A DNA stretch of 64,000 bases from JASBZA01 sp964392065 (GCA_964392065.1 CAYMOG010000002.1:1-64000); one strand, 5' to 3'. Positions 53,348-62,387 are shown, numbered from the stretch's first letter. Numbers and translations: made by a program. The notes: generated by a model from the sequence alone, not told the origin.

Positions 53348-54667
53348 TTAACTGAAAAATATCCTTTGTATATCGAAGCTAAATGCTAAGACTGCTAATA
53401 GAAGTACAAATACAATACCAATAAGGGTTACGGCTGTTTGTGCCTTAATACTTAAGCGTTTACCCCGTATGCCTTCTAATCCGAGTATCAATAATTGACC
53501 TCCATCCAGAGGTGGAATTGGTAATAAATTTGTAGCACCCAGTGCTAGAGAGATTACTGCAAAAAGATTAAGTACTTGGGCCAATTTCAAACCTATATCG
53601 TAATCGGATGTAACAACCCCAGAAAACATATTTACGATTCCAACGGGTCCTGTTACAGCATCTTGTGCACGTTCTCGGCCTTGGAATACTCTGCCTAAGA
53701 TGGTTCCTGTGCCTTTGAGATAAGACCACATATATTGAAAAGTATAAGGTAGTGTTTCAAGGAGGTCACCTTCTGCCTTGGCTAGAGAAATTCCTAGCTG
53801 CATAGGAGTCTGGACAGCTTTTGTATTCACATCTATCAGGACCTCACCGTCGCCTCTTCTTACTAGAAAGCTCGTAGCTTCAGGCCCAGCTTCTTGCCTC
53901 AATGTAGGGATGAAGTTTTCTATAGTCACGGGTATATTGTTAATTTCTAGAATTTGATCGCCCAAGACAAACTTATTTGCGTCAGGATTGACCGCCGTAT
54001 CCGTAGCAGCAATCGAAATATCACCACTTCTCGTATCGACACTTATTCCAGCAACATAGCTTGTCGTAGTTTGAGGCGTGATAGTAGAGGTTTTCTCTTC
54101 ACCTGTACCTGGATTTACCGTGACAATTGTGTAAGGTTCGTTTTCGTCTATAGTCATTTCTGCGATAACGAAATCCATATCCGTATTTATTTTATAGCCA
54201 TTCACTTCTAGAAGACGTTCTTCTGGAAGAATATTAGCTTGTGAAGCCAGAGAGTTATCTTGTACGGCTCCAACGGTGGTACTAGCATAACCTACAATAT
54301 TAAATAGAATAAAGAATGCTAGGAAAGCAGTCATGATATTCATCAGAGGTCCTGCTAATAGCACAAAAGCTCTATAGCGTTTCGGACGTTCATAAAAATC
54401 ACCTTTTTCAAGTTGATTTAAGGTGATCGTATCTTGCTCATCAGGATACTCGCCAGCAAATTCTACAGATGCACCGAGTGGAATAGCCTTCAGCGAATAG
54501 CGTATCCCCTTGCGTTCGAAGGAAAACAATCGTGGACCCATAAATATACTGAATTCCACCACGTTAAATCCTAATCGTCTTCCAACAATATAATGGCCAA
54601 GCTCATGTATAAATAACATAAGACTGAGAATTAAGATTGCTAATATAATTCCAATTAATCTTTCCAT
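53348..54667 (-). CDS. rseP: RIP zinc metalloprotease RseP/RasP
   Basis: Site-2 intramembrane protease that cleaves anti-sigma factors and leftover signal peptides. The 439 residues have the active-site LFIHELGHYIVGR near residue 20 in the first membrane segment, a second hydrophobic segment near 110, a PDZ-type region (about 160-310) and the third-ligand motif LLPIPPLDGGQLL near 385. It overlaps dxr by 13 bases. Confidence 0.95.
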   Translation of the reverse strand: MERLIGIILAILILSLMLFIHELGHYIVGRRLGFNVVEFSIFMGPRLFSFERKGIRYSLKAIPLGASVEFAGEYPDEQDTITLNQLEKGDFYERPKRYRAFVLLAGPLMNIMTAFLAFFILFNIVGYASTTVGAVQDNSLASQANILPEERLLEVNGYKINTDMDFVIAEMTIDENEPYTIVTVNPGTGEEKTSTITPQTTTSYVAGISVDTRSGDISIAATDTAVNPDANKFVLGDQILEINNIPVTIENFIPTLRQEAGPEATSFLVRRGDGEVLIDVNTKAVQTPMQLGISLAKAEGDLLETLPYTFQYMWSYLKGTGTILGRVFQGRERAQDAVTGPVGIVNMFSGVVTSDYDIGLKLAQVLNLFAVISLALGATNLLPIPPLDGGQLLILGLEGIRGKRLSIKAQTAVTLIGIVFVLLLAVLAFSFDIQRIFFS

Positions 54668-55833
54668 GTTTCTCCTATTTCTAAGGCAAATTGCCTTGTG
54701 CTCTGATCCAAGGATAGGACATCCTCTAAATTATAATGGTTAAAACTTTTGTCGATTGTGACCTTTTCGAGGGCCGTTTCAATTAATTCTATGATTTGCA
54801 AATATTTGATCTTGTCTTCCAAAAAGAGTTTAACAGCAATTTCGTTAGTGGCATTGAAAATAATAGGTAAATGTCTACCACCACGAAATACTTCTCTAGC
54901 CAATTGGATAGCTTTAAAAGTTTCTTCATCTACTGGTTCGAAATGAAGATTTTTATATTTGGGATCAAATGGATCGAAGGCAGGCGTTAGAGACTCCTTA
55001 CGTTCAGGATAAGTTAGGGCATATTGAATGGGAAGCTTCATATCCGTAAAGCTCAATTGCGCTAACACAGAATGGTCAATAAATTCCACCATAGAATGAA
55101 TGAGGGATTCCGGGTGGACGACAACTTCTACTTTATCCTCTGGAACATTAAAGAGGTGACAAGCTTCAATAAGTTCAAAAGCCTTATTCATCAAAGTTGA
55201 AGAATCAATACTTATTTTTGCTCCCATTTGCCAAGTTGGATGTTTCAAGGCATCTGCTGCCTGTATTCCAAATAAATCGGCTCTCTTCTTCCCGCGAAAA
55301 GGGCCTCCTGAGCAAGTCAAGAAAAGTTTATGTACTTCTGATGCTTTTCCACCTGCCAAGGCCTGCCAGATTGCGGAGTGTTCACTATCAACAGGATAAA
55401 GAGAAACCTTATGTTTATCTACTTCTTCTAATAGCAGATCTCCCGCTACAACTAAACTTTCTTTGTTGGCCAAAGCAATGGTCTTATTTGCTTTAATAGC
55501 CTGGAGGGTAGGTTCTAGACCAGCCATGCCTACTAGAGACGATACCACTATATCAACCTCTTCATAACGGGATGCCTCCAAGACATTTTCTCTTCCACCT
55601 AATACTTGACACGTTAAGTTAGCTGCTTGACATTTATCAGCCAGAATCTTCGCAGCGGTTTCATCTTCAAGTACAACTAAGTCTGGATCTAATCTTTTAG
55701 CTTGAGAAAATATTGTTTCTACAGAGGAATGGGCTACTAAAACGCGTACATCTAAGTCTAATGCTTCGGCAACTTCACAGGTTTGTTTTCCTATGGATCC
55801 CGTAGAACCTAAAATAGAAATTCTTCTCTTCAT
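54655..55833 (-). CDS. dxr: 1-deoxy-D-xylulose 5-phosphate reductoisomerase
   Basis: Second step of the MEP isoprenoid pathway. The 392 residues have the NADPH loop GSTGSIGKQTCEV near residue 7, ANKESLVVAG near 120, the metal/substrate motif PVDSEHSAIWQAL near 147, and LTCSGGPFRG near 178. The ATG overlaps the cdsA stop as TAATG. It is placed with uppS, which uses the pathway's products. Confidence 0.97.
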   Translation of the reverse strand: MKRRISILGSTGSIGKQTCEVAEALDLDVRVLVAHSSVETIFSQAKRLDPDLVVLEDETAAKILADKCQAANLTCQVLGGRENVLEASRYEEVDIVVSSLVGMAGLEPTLQAIKANKTIALANKESLVVAGDLLLEEVDKHKVSLYPVDSEHSAIWQALAGGKASEVHKLFLTCSGGPFRGKKRADLFGIQAADALKHPTWQMGAKISIDSSTLMNKAFELIEACHLFNVPEDKVEVVVHPESLIHSMVEFIDHSVLAQLSFTDMKLPIQYALTYPERKESLTPAFDPFDPKYKNLHFEPVDEETFKAIQLAREVFRGGRHLPIIFNATNEIAVKLFLEDKIKYLQIIELIETALEKVTIDKSFNHYNLEDVLSLDQSTRQFALEIGETWKD

Positions 55834-56774
55834 TATGTACCTCTCTTAATAAGGTAGAAACATATAGATAATATAAGCGTTGCAGGTAGAGAATAAAAAA
55901 TACTATCGAAGCGATCTAATACACCACCATGACCTGGTAGTAACTTGCTGAAATCTTTGATACCACACCAGCGTTTAAGTGCAGACATCAACCAGTCGCC
56001 AAATTGTGCAACGACTCCAATAACAAGTCCTGATAAGAGGCCAAAGGCCATAGCCTTACCTATAGTAATAAGTGGAAATTCTCCAGAGAAAACACTAGCA
56101 AAGTACAATACGGAAACCAGCATTGCTACAGCAATTCCTGAGAAAAATCCAATCCATGATTTATTTGGGCTTATGCTAGGTAACATTTTTTTCTTGCCGA
56201 ACATGCTGCCGAAATAGTAAGCGGATACATCGATAACCATAGGTAAAACAAGTGCATAAACTAGCCAGTACCAGCCATTAGGAACAGCATACTGAAAAAG
56301 TACGACACAAGAGAGTGGTAAAGCAATATAAAAGGCCGCGCTAGACTCCGCTACAGCATGTGGAACAGTGTCTGGGCCAAGTCTAATAATTTTAATGATG
56401 ACATTAAGGAAAGCATAAATCACATAAAGCAAAAGAAAAAACAATAAACCAAAAGCAAGTAACCAAATGAAATTACTTATAGCATCTTCTGCAAGGGGAA
56501 GCTCTTCGGAAGTAAGTATATGCCATGATGCTAAAGATTGATAGGTTCTCCATATGTATAGTGGCGCTAACATTGTCAACGAACCTATCACTATAGAAAT
56601 ATAAGATAAGGGATTGAAACGCTTACGAAGTGCATGGGCTAATTCAAGCGATCCCATAATAGCTACCACTAGAAAATAGATAATGCTAGCAAGAGGAAAC
56701 CAGATAGACACTATTAAGAATACAGCCAAAATCAAGAAAAAAGCAGCTCCTGTAATAATTCTTTGTTTATCCAT
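55833..56774 (-). CDS. cdsA: Phosphatidate cytidylyltransferase
   Basis: Makes CDP-diacylglycerol, the precursor for PgsA (23546-24142). The 313 residues carry about eight hydrophobic membrane segments, and the C-terminal signature SALKRWCGIKDFSKLLPGHG followed by GVLDRFDS near residue 265-290. It overlaps uppS by 8 bases. Confidence 0.95.
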   Translation of the reverse strand: MDKQRIITGAAFFLILAVFLIVSIWFPLASIIYFLVVAIMGSLELAHALRKRFNPLSYISIVIGSLTMLAPLYIWRTYQSLASWHILTSEELPLAEDAISNFIWLLAFGLLFFLLLYVIYAFLNVIIKIIRLGPDTVPHAVAESSAAFYIALPLSCVVLFQYAVPNGWYWLVYALVLPMVIDVSAYYFGSMFGKKKMLPSISPNKSWIGFFSGIAVAMLVSVLYFASVFSGEFPLITIGKAMAFGLLSGLVIGVVAQFGDWLMSALKRWCGIKDFSKLLPGHGGVLDRFDSIFYSLPATLILSICFYLIKRGT

Positions 56775-57513
56775 TTTGCACGCCTCCGAATCGTCTATCT
56801 CTGGTGTTGAATTGAACTATGGCTTCAATAAGATCTTTTTTCGTAAAATCTGGCCATAGGACATCACTTATATAATACTCACTATACGCAGCTTCCCATA
56901 AAAGAAAATTGGAAGTGCGTAGTTCTCCACTACTTCTAATAATTAAATCAGGTTCAGGAACATCAGGAAGATACAAGTGTTCATTAATATCTTGAATCGT
57001 AATTTCTTTAGAGTGTACGTTTTCTTGCGCTAGGAATTTATTCACAGCGTCAACGATTTCTTGCCTACCTCCATAATTGAAGGCAACATTTAATTGAATT
57101 GTTTTACCTGTTTGGGTATGTTCTTCAATTTTTTGAATCGTTTGCCAGACTTTTTCAGGAATTTTATCTTTTCTTCCCATGAAACGCACACGACAATCTA
57201 TCTTCTTGAATTCATCATTATATTTTTCGAAAAACTCCAAAAATATATTCATAATATTATGAATCTCTTCTTCAGAACGTTTCCAGTTTTCTGTTGAGAA
57301 AGCATACACCGTGAGAAACTGAATTCCTAGGTCCGCTGCAGCGTACACAATTTTCCTAAGCGTCTCACCTCCAGCTTTATGACCCATACTCCGCGAGAGT
57401 AGTCTCTTCTTCGCCCATCTTCCATTCCCATCCATGATAATTGCTACATGTTTAGGGATCGAAAGGCCATCTAAATTTTCTACTTCAGAATGTTTATTAA
57501 AAAACTTAGCCAT
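56767..57513 (-). CDS. uppS: Undecaprenyl diphosphate synthase
   Basis: cis-Prenyltransferase that builds the C55 lipid carrier for peptidoglycan. The 248 residues have HVAIIMDGNGRWAKKR near residue 23 (catalytic Asp), GHKAGGETLR, TVYAFSTENWKRSEEE near 85, and the C-terminal DLIIRSSGELRTSNFLLW. The Shine-Dalgarno is weak and distant (GAGGA). A terminator lies between it and frr, so it may depend on readthrough. Confidence 0.96.
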   Translation of the reverse strand: MAKFFNKHSEVENLDGLSIPKHVAIIMDGNGRWAKKRLLSRSMGHKAGGETLRKIVYAAADLGIQFLTVYAFSTENWKRSEEEIHNIMNIFLEFFEKYNDEFKKIDCRVRFMGRKDKIPEKVWQTIQKIEEHTQTGKTIQLNVAFNYGGRQEIVDAVNKFLAQENVHSKEITIQDINEHLYLPDVPEPDLIIRSSGELRTSNFLLWEAAYSEYYISDVLWPDFTKKDLIEAIVQFNTRDRRFGGVQNG

Positions 57514-57533
57514 AATACTTGCATCCTCTACGT

Positions 57534-57562
57534 TTAAAAATAGCCGGAAGAGTACTTCCGGC
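57534..57562 (-). terminator. Intrinsic terminator between frr and uppS
   Basis: Minus-strand 8-bp perfect stem GCCGGAAG/CTTCCGGC with a TACT loop, then TATTTTT. Confidence 0.88.
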
Positions 57563-57591
57563 CAGAAAGATTATAATCTTCAGTTTGTTCA

Positions 57592-58161
57592 TCAGATTTC
57601 CATTAATTCTTGGGATTTCTCTTCTGTTCTCTGGTCTACTATACCAGTGTATTTATCTGTAACTTTTTGGATATCGGTTTCCGCTGTTCGATATTGATCT
57701 TCGGAAATTTCTGAAGATTTTTGTAACTTCTTAGCCATATCTAGGAAGTCTCTACGTATATTACGAATAGCAACCTTAGCATCTTCTCCTAGCTTATTTA
57801 CTTGTTTTGCTAAATCTTTTCTTCTTTCTTCAGTAAGTTGAGGGAAGTTCAGACGGATCGCTTTACCATCATTTTGAGGATTAATTCCGATATCAGAAGA
57901 TTGTATACTTCTCTCAATATCATTTAATACCGTTGCATCCCAAGGCGTAATGAGTAATTGACGTGCTTCAGGAACGGAAACTGCAGCTACTTGATTCAAG
58001 GGAGTAGGGACACCATAATACGGGACAGTTAGTTGATCCAAAACTCTAGGATTTGCCCGACCTGCTCGAATACTGTTCAAGTCATCTTGTAAAACATCAA
58101 TACTCTTCTGCATTCTATCTTCGTAAGGTTTATAGGTATCTTGTGTAATCATTGTAGCCAT
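57592..58161 (-). CDS. frr: Ribosome recycling factor
   Basis: Splits post-termination ribosomes with EF-G. About 189 residues: the three-helix-bundle domain I and short beta domain II. Typical motifs are LNSIRAGRANPRVLD near residue 35, VSVPEARQLLITPWD near 70, and RLNFPQLTEERRKDLAKQV near 110. I place the start at the ATG 58161 (MATMITQ), which has GGAGG 8 bases upstream. The earlier start at 58176 includes that site. Confidence 0.96.
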   Translation of the reverse strand: MATMITQDTYKPYEDRMQKSIDVLQDDLNSIRAGRANPRVLDQLTVPYYGVPTPLNQVAAVSVPEARQLLITPWDATVLNDIERSIQSSDIGINPQNDGKAIRLNFPQLTEERRKDLAKQVNKLGEDAKVAIRNIRRDFLDMAKKLQKSSEISEDQYRTAETDIQKVTDKYTGIVDQRTEEKSQELMEI

Positions 58162-58227
58162 AAATAGTACCTCCATATGTTCTATGCCTAATTATAGAGC
58201 ATCCTAAAATTGAATTCAATGTAAGAA

Positions 58228-58938
58228 TTAGTGAACTATAGTTGCTTTGTCCAAATTCCCATAGGCCATTTTCACAATATTATCAGGATCATTCAAGTTA
58301 AATACAGCAATATCAATCGCATTATCTCGGCATAGTGCTGCCGCTGTCGCATCCATTACGCGTAAATCTTTTTGCAATACTTCCTCATGTGTCACATGTT
58401 CTAATAATATTGCATCATCGAATTGGTTTGGATCCTTATCATAAATACCGTCTACATTGGTCGCTTTGAAAATAACGTCTGCATCAATTTCTGCTGCTCT
58501 TAATGCGGCTGTAGTGTCCGTTGAGAAGTATGGGTTACCAATACCACAAGCGAAGATTATGATACGTCCTTTTTCTAAATGTCTTAGGGCACGTTTACGA
58601 ATATAGGTTTCAGCAATTTCTTGCATAGATATCGCACTCATCACGCGATTTTCATGATTTAATTGTTGAATCGCATCCGAAAGACACAGAGCATTCATGC
58701 AAGTAGCGAGCATTCCCATATGGTCTGCGGTTACTCGGTCCATTCCTTCAGAATTTCGACCTCTCCAGAAATTACCACCACCTACTACGACAGCCACTTC
58801 CACTCCTTTGTCGTGAAGATCACAAACAGACTTAGCGATTCTAAGAACTGTTTCATTGTCTATCCCAGTTTTCTTATTGCCGGCCAAAACTTCACCTGAG
58901 AGTTTAAGTAATATTCTTTTATATTTTGCGTCTGTCAT
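58228..58938 (-). CDS. pyrH: UMP kinase
   Basis: Phosphorylates UMP to UDP. About 236 residues of the amino-acid-kinase fold: KRILLKLSGEVLAG near residue 8, VVVGGGNFWRGR near 48, GIGNPYFSTDTTAALRAAE near 130, and KATNVDGIYDKDP near 155. The ATG at 58938 follows AAGGAG; the frame extends to 58962 without a site. It sits after a terminator and a candidate promoter, upstream of frr. Confidence 0.96.
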   Translation of the reverse strand: MTDAKYKRILLKLSGEVLAGNKKTGIDNETVLRIAKSVCDLHDKGVEVAVVVGGGNFWRGRNSEGMDRVTADHMGMLATCMNALCLSDAIQQLNHENRVMSAISMQEIAETYIRKRALRHLEKGRIIIFACGIGNPYFSTDTTAALRAAEIDADVIFKATNVDGIYDKDPNQFDDAILLEHVTHEEVLQKDLRVMDATAAALCRDNAIDIAVFNLNDPDNIVKMAYGNLDKATIVH

Positions 58939-58972
58939 GTTATTCTCCTTTAATTCAAACATTCTACTCTCT

Positions 58973-58978
58973 ATTATA
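58973..58978 (-). promoter_or_regulatory. Candidate -10 of a pyrH promoter
   Basis: Perfect TATAAT on the minus strand, 34 bases before the pyrH ATG and just after the tsf terminator. No convincing -35. Confidence 0.4.
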
Positions 58979-59020
58979 AATAAGTTTCTTAAATCTATCT
59001 TGAGAAAAATAGCTCATGTC

Positions 59021-59066
59021 AAAAAAAAGCCCCTCGTTGTTGAATGTATGCTTCAACTTCAAGGGG
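59021..59066 (-). terminator. Strong intrinsic terminator after tsf
   Basis: Minus-strand two-part hairpin: outer CCCCTTG/CGAGGGG and inner GTTGAA/TTCAAC, followed by eight T. It ends the rpsB-tsf transcript. Confidence 0.92.
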
Positions 59067-59112
59067 AAATATTCAACTTTAATCCTATATACTTAGTTGT
59101 TGGAATAAATAA

Positions 59113-59763
59113 TTATCCGAGCGCTTTTTGCACTTCAGAAGCGAAGTCATCTTCCTTCTTCTCAATACCTTCACCCATTTCATAGCGGGTGAAACGACGT
59201 ACAGAAATGTTTTCGCCAATTTCAACGATCATCTCCTGAACAACTGTATTCACTGTTTTATCTTCGTCTTTAATAAAGCTTTGTTCTAATAAACATGCTT
59301 GAGAATAGAATTTTTTAACTCTACCTTCTACGATATTATCAACGATTTTTTCGGGTTTTCCTTCATTAAGTGCTTCATTGCGAATGATTTCCTTCTCATG
59401 TTCTAGAACATCGGCTGGAACATCTTCTTTAGAAACATATTGAGGGTTCATTGCAGCGACTTGCATTGCTAAGTCTTTAACAAATGCACGGAAATTCTCA
59501 TTTGCAGCAGCGAAGTCTGTTTCGATGTTTACTTCAATTAGTACACCTACTCGGCCACCCGCATGGATGTAAGAATCAACAATACCTTCGGATGCGATAC
59601 GAGAACTCTTTTTAGCGGCCTTGGCGAAACCTTGCTCACGAAGCCAGTCTATAGCCTTATCCATATCACCGTTTGTCTCTTGTAGTGCTTTTTTACAATC
59701 CATCATTCCAGAACCTGTGCGTTCACGAAGTTCTTTTACCATACTTGCTGTAATGTTTGCCAT
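59113..59763 (-). CDS. tsf: Elongation factor Ts
   Basis: GDP/GTP exchange factor for EF-Tu. About 216 residues, the short form without the full duplicated core found in enterics (about 280). N-terminal UBA-like MVKELRERTGSGMMDCKKAL near residue 8, then EVNIETDFAA near 80 and the C-terminal core. The ATG at 59763 follows GGAGG. It follows rpsB by 44 bases. Confidence 0.96.
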   Translation of the reverse strand: MANITASMVKELRERTGSGMMDCKKALQETNGDMDKAIDWLREQGFAKAAKKSSRIASEGIVDSYIHAGGRVGVLIEVNIETDFAAANENFRAFVKDLAMQVAAMNPQYVSKEDVPADVLEHEKEIIRNEALNEGKPEKIVDNIVEGRVKKFYSQACLLEQSFIKDEDKTVNTVVQEMIVEIGENISVRRFTRYEMGEGIEKKEDDFASEVQKALG

Positions 59764-59807
59764 TTCTACCTCCAATTAAATTTCAATTTAAAGAAAATAA
59801 ACAAAGT

Positions 59808-60608
59808 TTATTCTTCAATTATTTCTTCGATTTCTTCATCTGTAATGTATTCTTCTACTTCCACAGAGTCATCGCCTTCGGTTTCTGCCATCTGTTCTTC
59901 TCTTCTGGTTTCGGCAATATCTTGAACACCTTGCTTACCTTCTAGAACAGCATTAGCAATAACACTTGCCATGAGTTTGACAGCACGGATTGCATCATCG
60001 TTACCTGGAATTACATAGTCAACTAAGTCAGGGTCACAATTGGTATCTACAATAGCAACAATTGGTATACCTAGGCTTTTTGCCTCTTTTACAGCAATGT
60101 CTTCCTTATTAGGATCAACAATAAATAGTACATCAGGGAGTCTACCCATATCCTTGATACCGCCCAAGTTTTTATCAAGCTTTTCGTACTCAAGGTTTAG
60201 TGCAGAAACTTCTTTTTTCGTTAGAAGATCATGGTGACCAGATGCTTCTAAATCTTCCAATTGATGAAGTCTAGCAATTCTCTTCTTAATTGTAACGAAG
60301 TTTGTAAGTGTACCACCTAACCAACGGTTATTGATGAAATACTCACCACAGCGTTCGGCTTCTTCGCGAATGGATTCTTGTGCTTGTTTCTTCGTTCCAA
60401 CAAATAGAACTTTACCATTATTCATTACAACATCTCTTACGAAGTCATAGGCTTCTTCGATGAGACGAATGGTTTTCTCTAAGTCAACAATGTGAATACC
60501 ATTACGTTCTGTGTAGATGTATTCTGCCATCTTAGGGTTCCATCTACGGGTTTGATGTCCGAAGTGGACACCTGCTTCTAATAACTGTTTCATTAATACT
60601 ACGGCCAT
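59808..60608 (-). CDS. rpsB: Ribosomal protein S2
   Basis: 30S protein of 266 residues with typical LLEAGVHFGHQTRRWNPKM near residue 8, GTKKQAQESI, NNRWLGGTLTNF near 90, and VDTNCDPDLVDYVIPGNDDA near 190. The acidic C-terminal tail (ITDEEIEEIIEE) is longer than in E. coli. GGAGG precedes the ATG. A structured leader lies upstream. Confidence 0.97.
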   Translation of the reverse strand: MAVVLMKQLLEAGVHFGHQTRRWNPKMAEYIYTERNGIHIVDLEKTIRLIEEAYDFVRDVVMNNGKVLFVGTKKQAQESIREEAERCGEYFINNRWLGGTLTNFVTIKKRIARLHQLEDLEASGHHDLLTKKEVSALNLEYEKLDKNLGGIKDMGRLPDVLFIVDPNKEDIAVKEAKSLGIPIVAIVDTNCDPDLVDYVIPGNDDAIRAVKLMASVIANAVLEGKQGVQDIAETRREEQMAETEGDDSVEVEEYITDEEIEEIIEE

Positions 60609-60630
60609 AATTACCTCCTGTTTTTACCTC

Positions 60631-60675
60631 CATAAGCCTCTTCCAACGAATCTTCGCAACAGGTATAGGCTTATG
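60631..60675 (-). promoter_or_regulatory. Stable hairpin in the rpsB leader
   Basis: Minus strand: 9-bp perfect stem CAUAAGCCU/AGGCUUAUG enclosing a loop with a smaller CGAA/UUCG stem, between the predicted start and the rpsB Shine-Dalgarno. Its position suits autoregulation by S2. I see no exact match to a described leader family. Confidence 0.6.
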
Positions 60676-60693
60676 TGTGTTTTAGCCTCAGGT

Positions 60694-60723
60694 AGTATAG
60701 CACTGTTTAAGCTTAAAATTCAA
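60694..60723 (-). promoter_or_regulatory. rpsB promoter
   Basis: Minus strand: TTGAAT, 18-bp spacer, TATACT with an extended TGC. The leader would be about 80 bases. Confidence 0.6.
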
Positions 60724-60795
60724 GTGTTTTGGACTTAAGCTTTAGTTTTATAATTTTAAGTGTAAATTATCTATAGAAGTCATACTTGTTCTTTT

Positions 60796-61056
60796 TTATG
60801 CCTCCATAAACCAACGATTCTCTTCTAAATAGAGCTCTAATTCTTTCCCCTCTACCCTACATAAATAACGCATACCAGCACCACCTAGTTTGCGACTTGC
60901 TCCTGGCCTTATGTCCAGGATGCGATCAATTTTGAAATATTCATCGCCAATTCGTATGGCAAGAGGTTTAATCCTGCCATCACTGGTGTAATAAGCCCAG
61001 ACGGGTATATATACTTTTCCATTGTGCTCATGATCTCTAGGTATAAGTTCTAACAT
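60796..61056 (-). CDS. Small conserved-looking protein linked to the Y-family polymerase gene
   Basis: 86 residues with no named family that I can assign. It has a compact beta-rich look: KVYIPVWAYYTSDGRIKPLA, then IDRILDIRPGASRKLGG, RYLCRVEGKELELYLEE and a terminal NRWFMEA. From memory, similar small ORFs (PVWA...DG.I.P, IDR.LD, GG.G.RY, WF.E) follow DNA polymerase IV genes in other Clostridia, which suggests a functional link, perhaps an accessory factor. It starts within the last 7 bases of dinB, so translation is coupled, and it should be SOS-induced through the dinB LexA operator. Confidence 0.75.
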   Translation of the reverse strand: MLELIPRDHEHNGKVYIPVWAYYTSDGRIKPLAIRIGDEYFKIDRILDIRPGASRKLGGAGMRYLCRVEGKELELYLEENRWFMEA

Positions 61057-62309
61057 ATTTTCTCTCCTCCTTTGATAAATGAAATAGGTGCAATAACATG
61101 AGAACCTTTGGCATCCAAACGACCTAAGTTATCTCTAAGTAGATAGGCGCGTCTTACAGACACATAGCCGAAGCGATTTCTTAAATGATCTATGGTGTGG
61201 TCGATACGAGCATATTGTTCTTTTCTTTGCTTATCAGGCATGAAATCCAGTTGCTTCGGTTCTTTAGCTTTTAGTTTTTCTGCTCGTAGTCCCATGGAAC
61301 GCAGAGGTCTGTCCTTATACTTGAAACAATCTTTATATAAGTCTAGAGCTTTGTTAACGATTTCCAAAGTTAAATCCGTTTCTTCAGAGAAGCTTCTTTG
61401 CCAAGAAAAGGAGAACAGCTCCGTATCCCTAAGACTGATAGAAACACAAGATGTGGTAAAACCCTGTTCTCTCAGTCTAGCTGCTACAGATTCTCCTAGA
61501 GCATAAAAAATCAACTTAACATCCTCTTCACCAACAATATCTCTAGGTGTTGTCACACTGTTACCTATGGATTTAATAACTTCGGATTCTTGTATTCCGC
61601 TAACCTGAGAAGCATCTTCTCCTCTAGCAAAATGCCAGAGCATAACGCCTACTTTACCTAGACGATAATCTAGCCAGTCTATGCTGCAGTTAGCCAAATC
61701 TCCTATTGTGTATATACCCGCATGATTAAGTTTTCGTTTGGTAGCCCGACCAATATAAAGCAACTCTTCTACTGGCAATGGCCAGATTCTTTGCTGGTAA
61801 TTATCAGGAGTGATGACACAAGTTCCATCAGGCTTATTCAAGTCACTTCCTAGTTTAGCAAAAATTTTATTCCAAGATACTCCAATGGAGATTGTCACCC
61901 CTAATTCATCAATAATACGTTGATGCAATTCCTCTGCTATATAGCTAGCCTTTTGGAAATCTATATCTTTACCACTGATATCTAACCAGCATTCATCTAG
62001 ACCGAAAGATTCTACACGAGGGGTATAGGATAAATAGATTTTTTTCGCTAAACGTGAATAACGTAAATAGAGAGGGAAATCGGGCGGAACGAAGACTAAT
62101 TGTGGGCATTTCTGCTTTGCTTGCCAGAGCGCTTCACCCGTTTTCACTTGGAAGCGTTTGGCATATTCATTCTTGGCCAAAACAATTCCATGTCTACGTT
62201 CTACATCACCTCCTACTGCTAGAGGAAGATGTCTTACATCGGGCCTGTGCATACATTCTACTGCTGCGTAAAAACTATTCATATCGACATGTAAAATCAC
62301 ACGAGGCAT
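61050..62309 (-). CDS. dinB: Y-family translesion DNA polymerase (DNA polymerase IV type)
   Basis: Error-prone polymerase for lesion bypass, 419 residues. Catalytic motifs: ILHVDMNSFYAAVE near residue 5 (Asp) and VESFGLDECWLDIS near 98 (Asp-Glu). Finger motif YAKRFQVKTGEALWQAKQ, the SIGVSWNKIFAKLGSDLNKP segment, and a C-terminal little-finger domain follow. The C-terminal QLDFMP near 355 could be a beta-clamp-binding motif. A LexA operator controls the promoter. GGAAGGAG precedes the ATG. Confidence 0.94.
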   Translation of the reverse strand: MPRVILHVDMNSFYAAVECMHRPDVRHLPLAVGGDVERRHGIVLAKNEYAKRFQVKTGEALWQAKQKCPQLVFVPPDFPLYLRYSRLAKKIYLSYTPRVESFGLDECWLDISGKDIDFQKASYIAEELHQRIIDELGVTISIGVSWNKIFAKLGSDLNKPDGTCVITPDNYQQRIWPLPVEELLYIGRATKRKLNHAGIYTIGDLANCSIDWLDYRLGKVGVMLWHFARGEDASQVSGIQESEVIKSIGNSVTTPRDIVGEEDVKLIFYALGESVAARLREQGFTTSCVSISLRDTELFSFSWQRSFSEETDLTLEIVNKALDLYKDCFKYKDRPLRSMGLRAEKLKAKEPKQLDFMPDKQRKEQYARIDHTIDHLRNRFGYVSVRRAYLLRDNLGRLDAKGSHVIAPISFIKGGEKIC

Positions 62310-62329
62310 AATATTCTCCTTCCTAAAAT

Positions 62330-62343
62330 CGAACGTTTGTTCT
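62330..62343. promoter_or_regulatory. LexA (SOS) operator of dinB
   Basis: CGAACGTTTGTTCT, matching the Firmicute SOS box except for the last base, 5 bases downstream of the dinB -10. It differs from the recA box by one base in the central spacer. Confidence 0.9.
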
Positions 62344-62348
62344 TATTA

Positions 62349-62377
62349 ATAATAAAATTTAGGAGAATATAAGTCAA
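62349..62377 (-). promoter_or_regulatory. dinB promoter
   Basis: Minus strand: TTGACT, 17-bp spacer, TATTAT. The LexA box lies at the transcription start. Confidence 0.7.
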
Positions 62378-62387
62378 TAGAATAATA

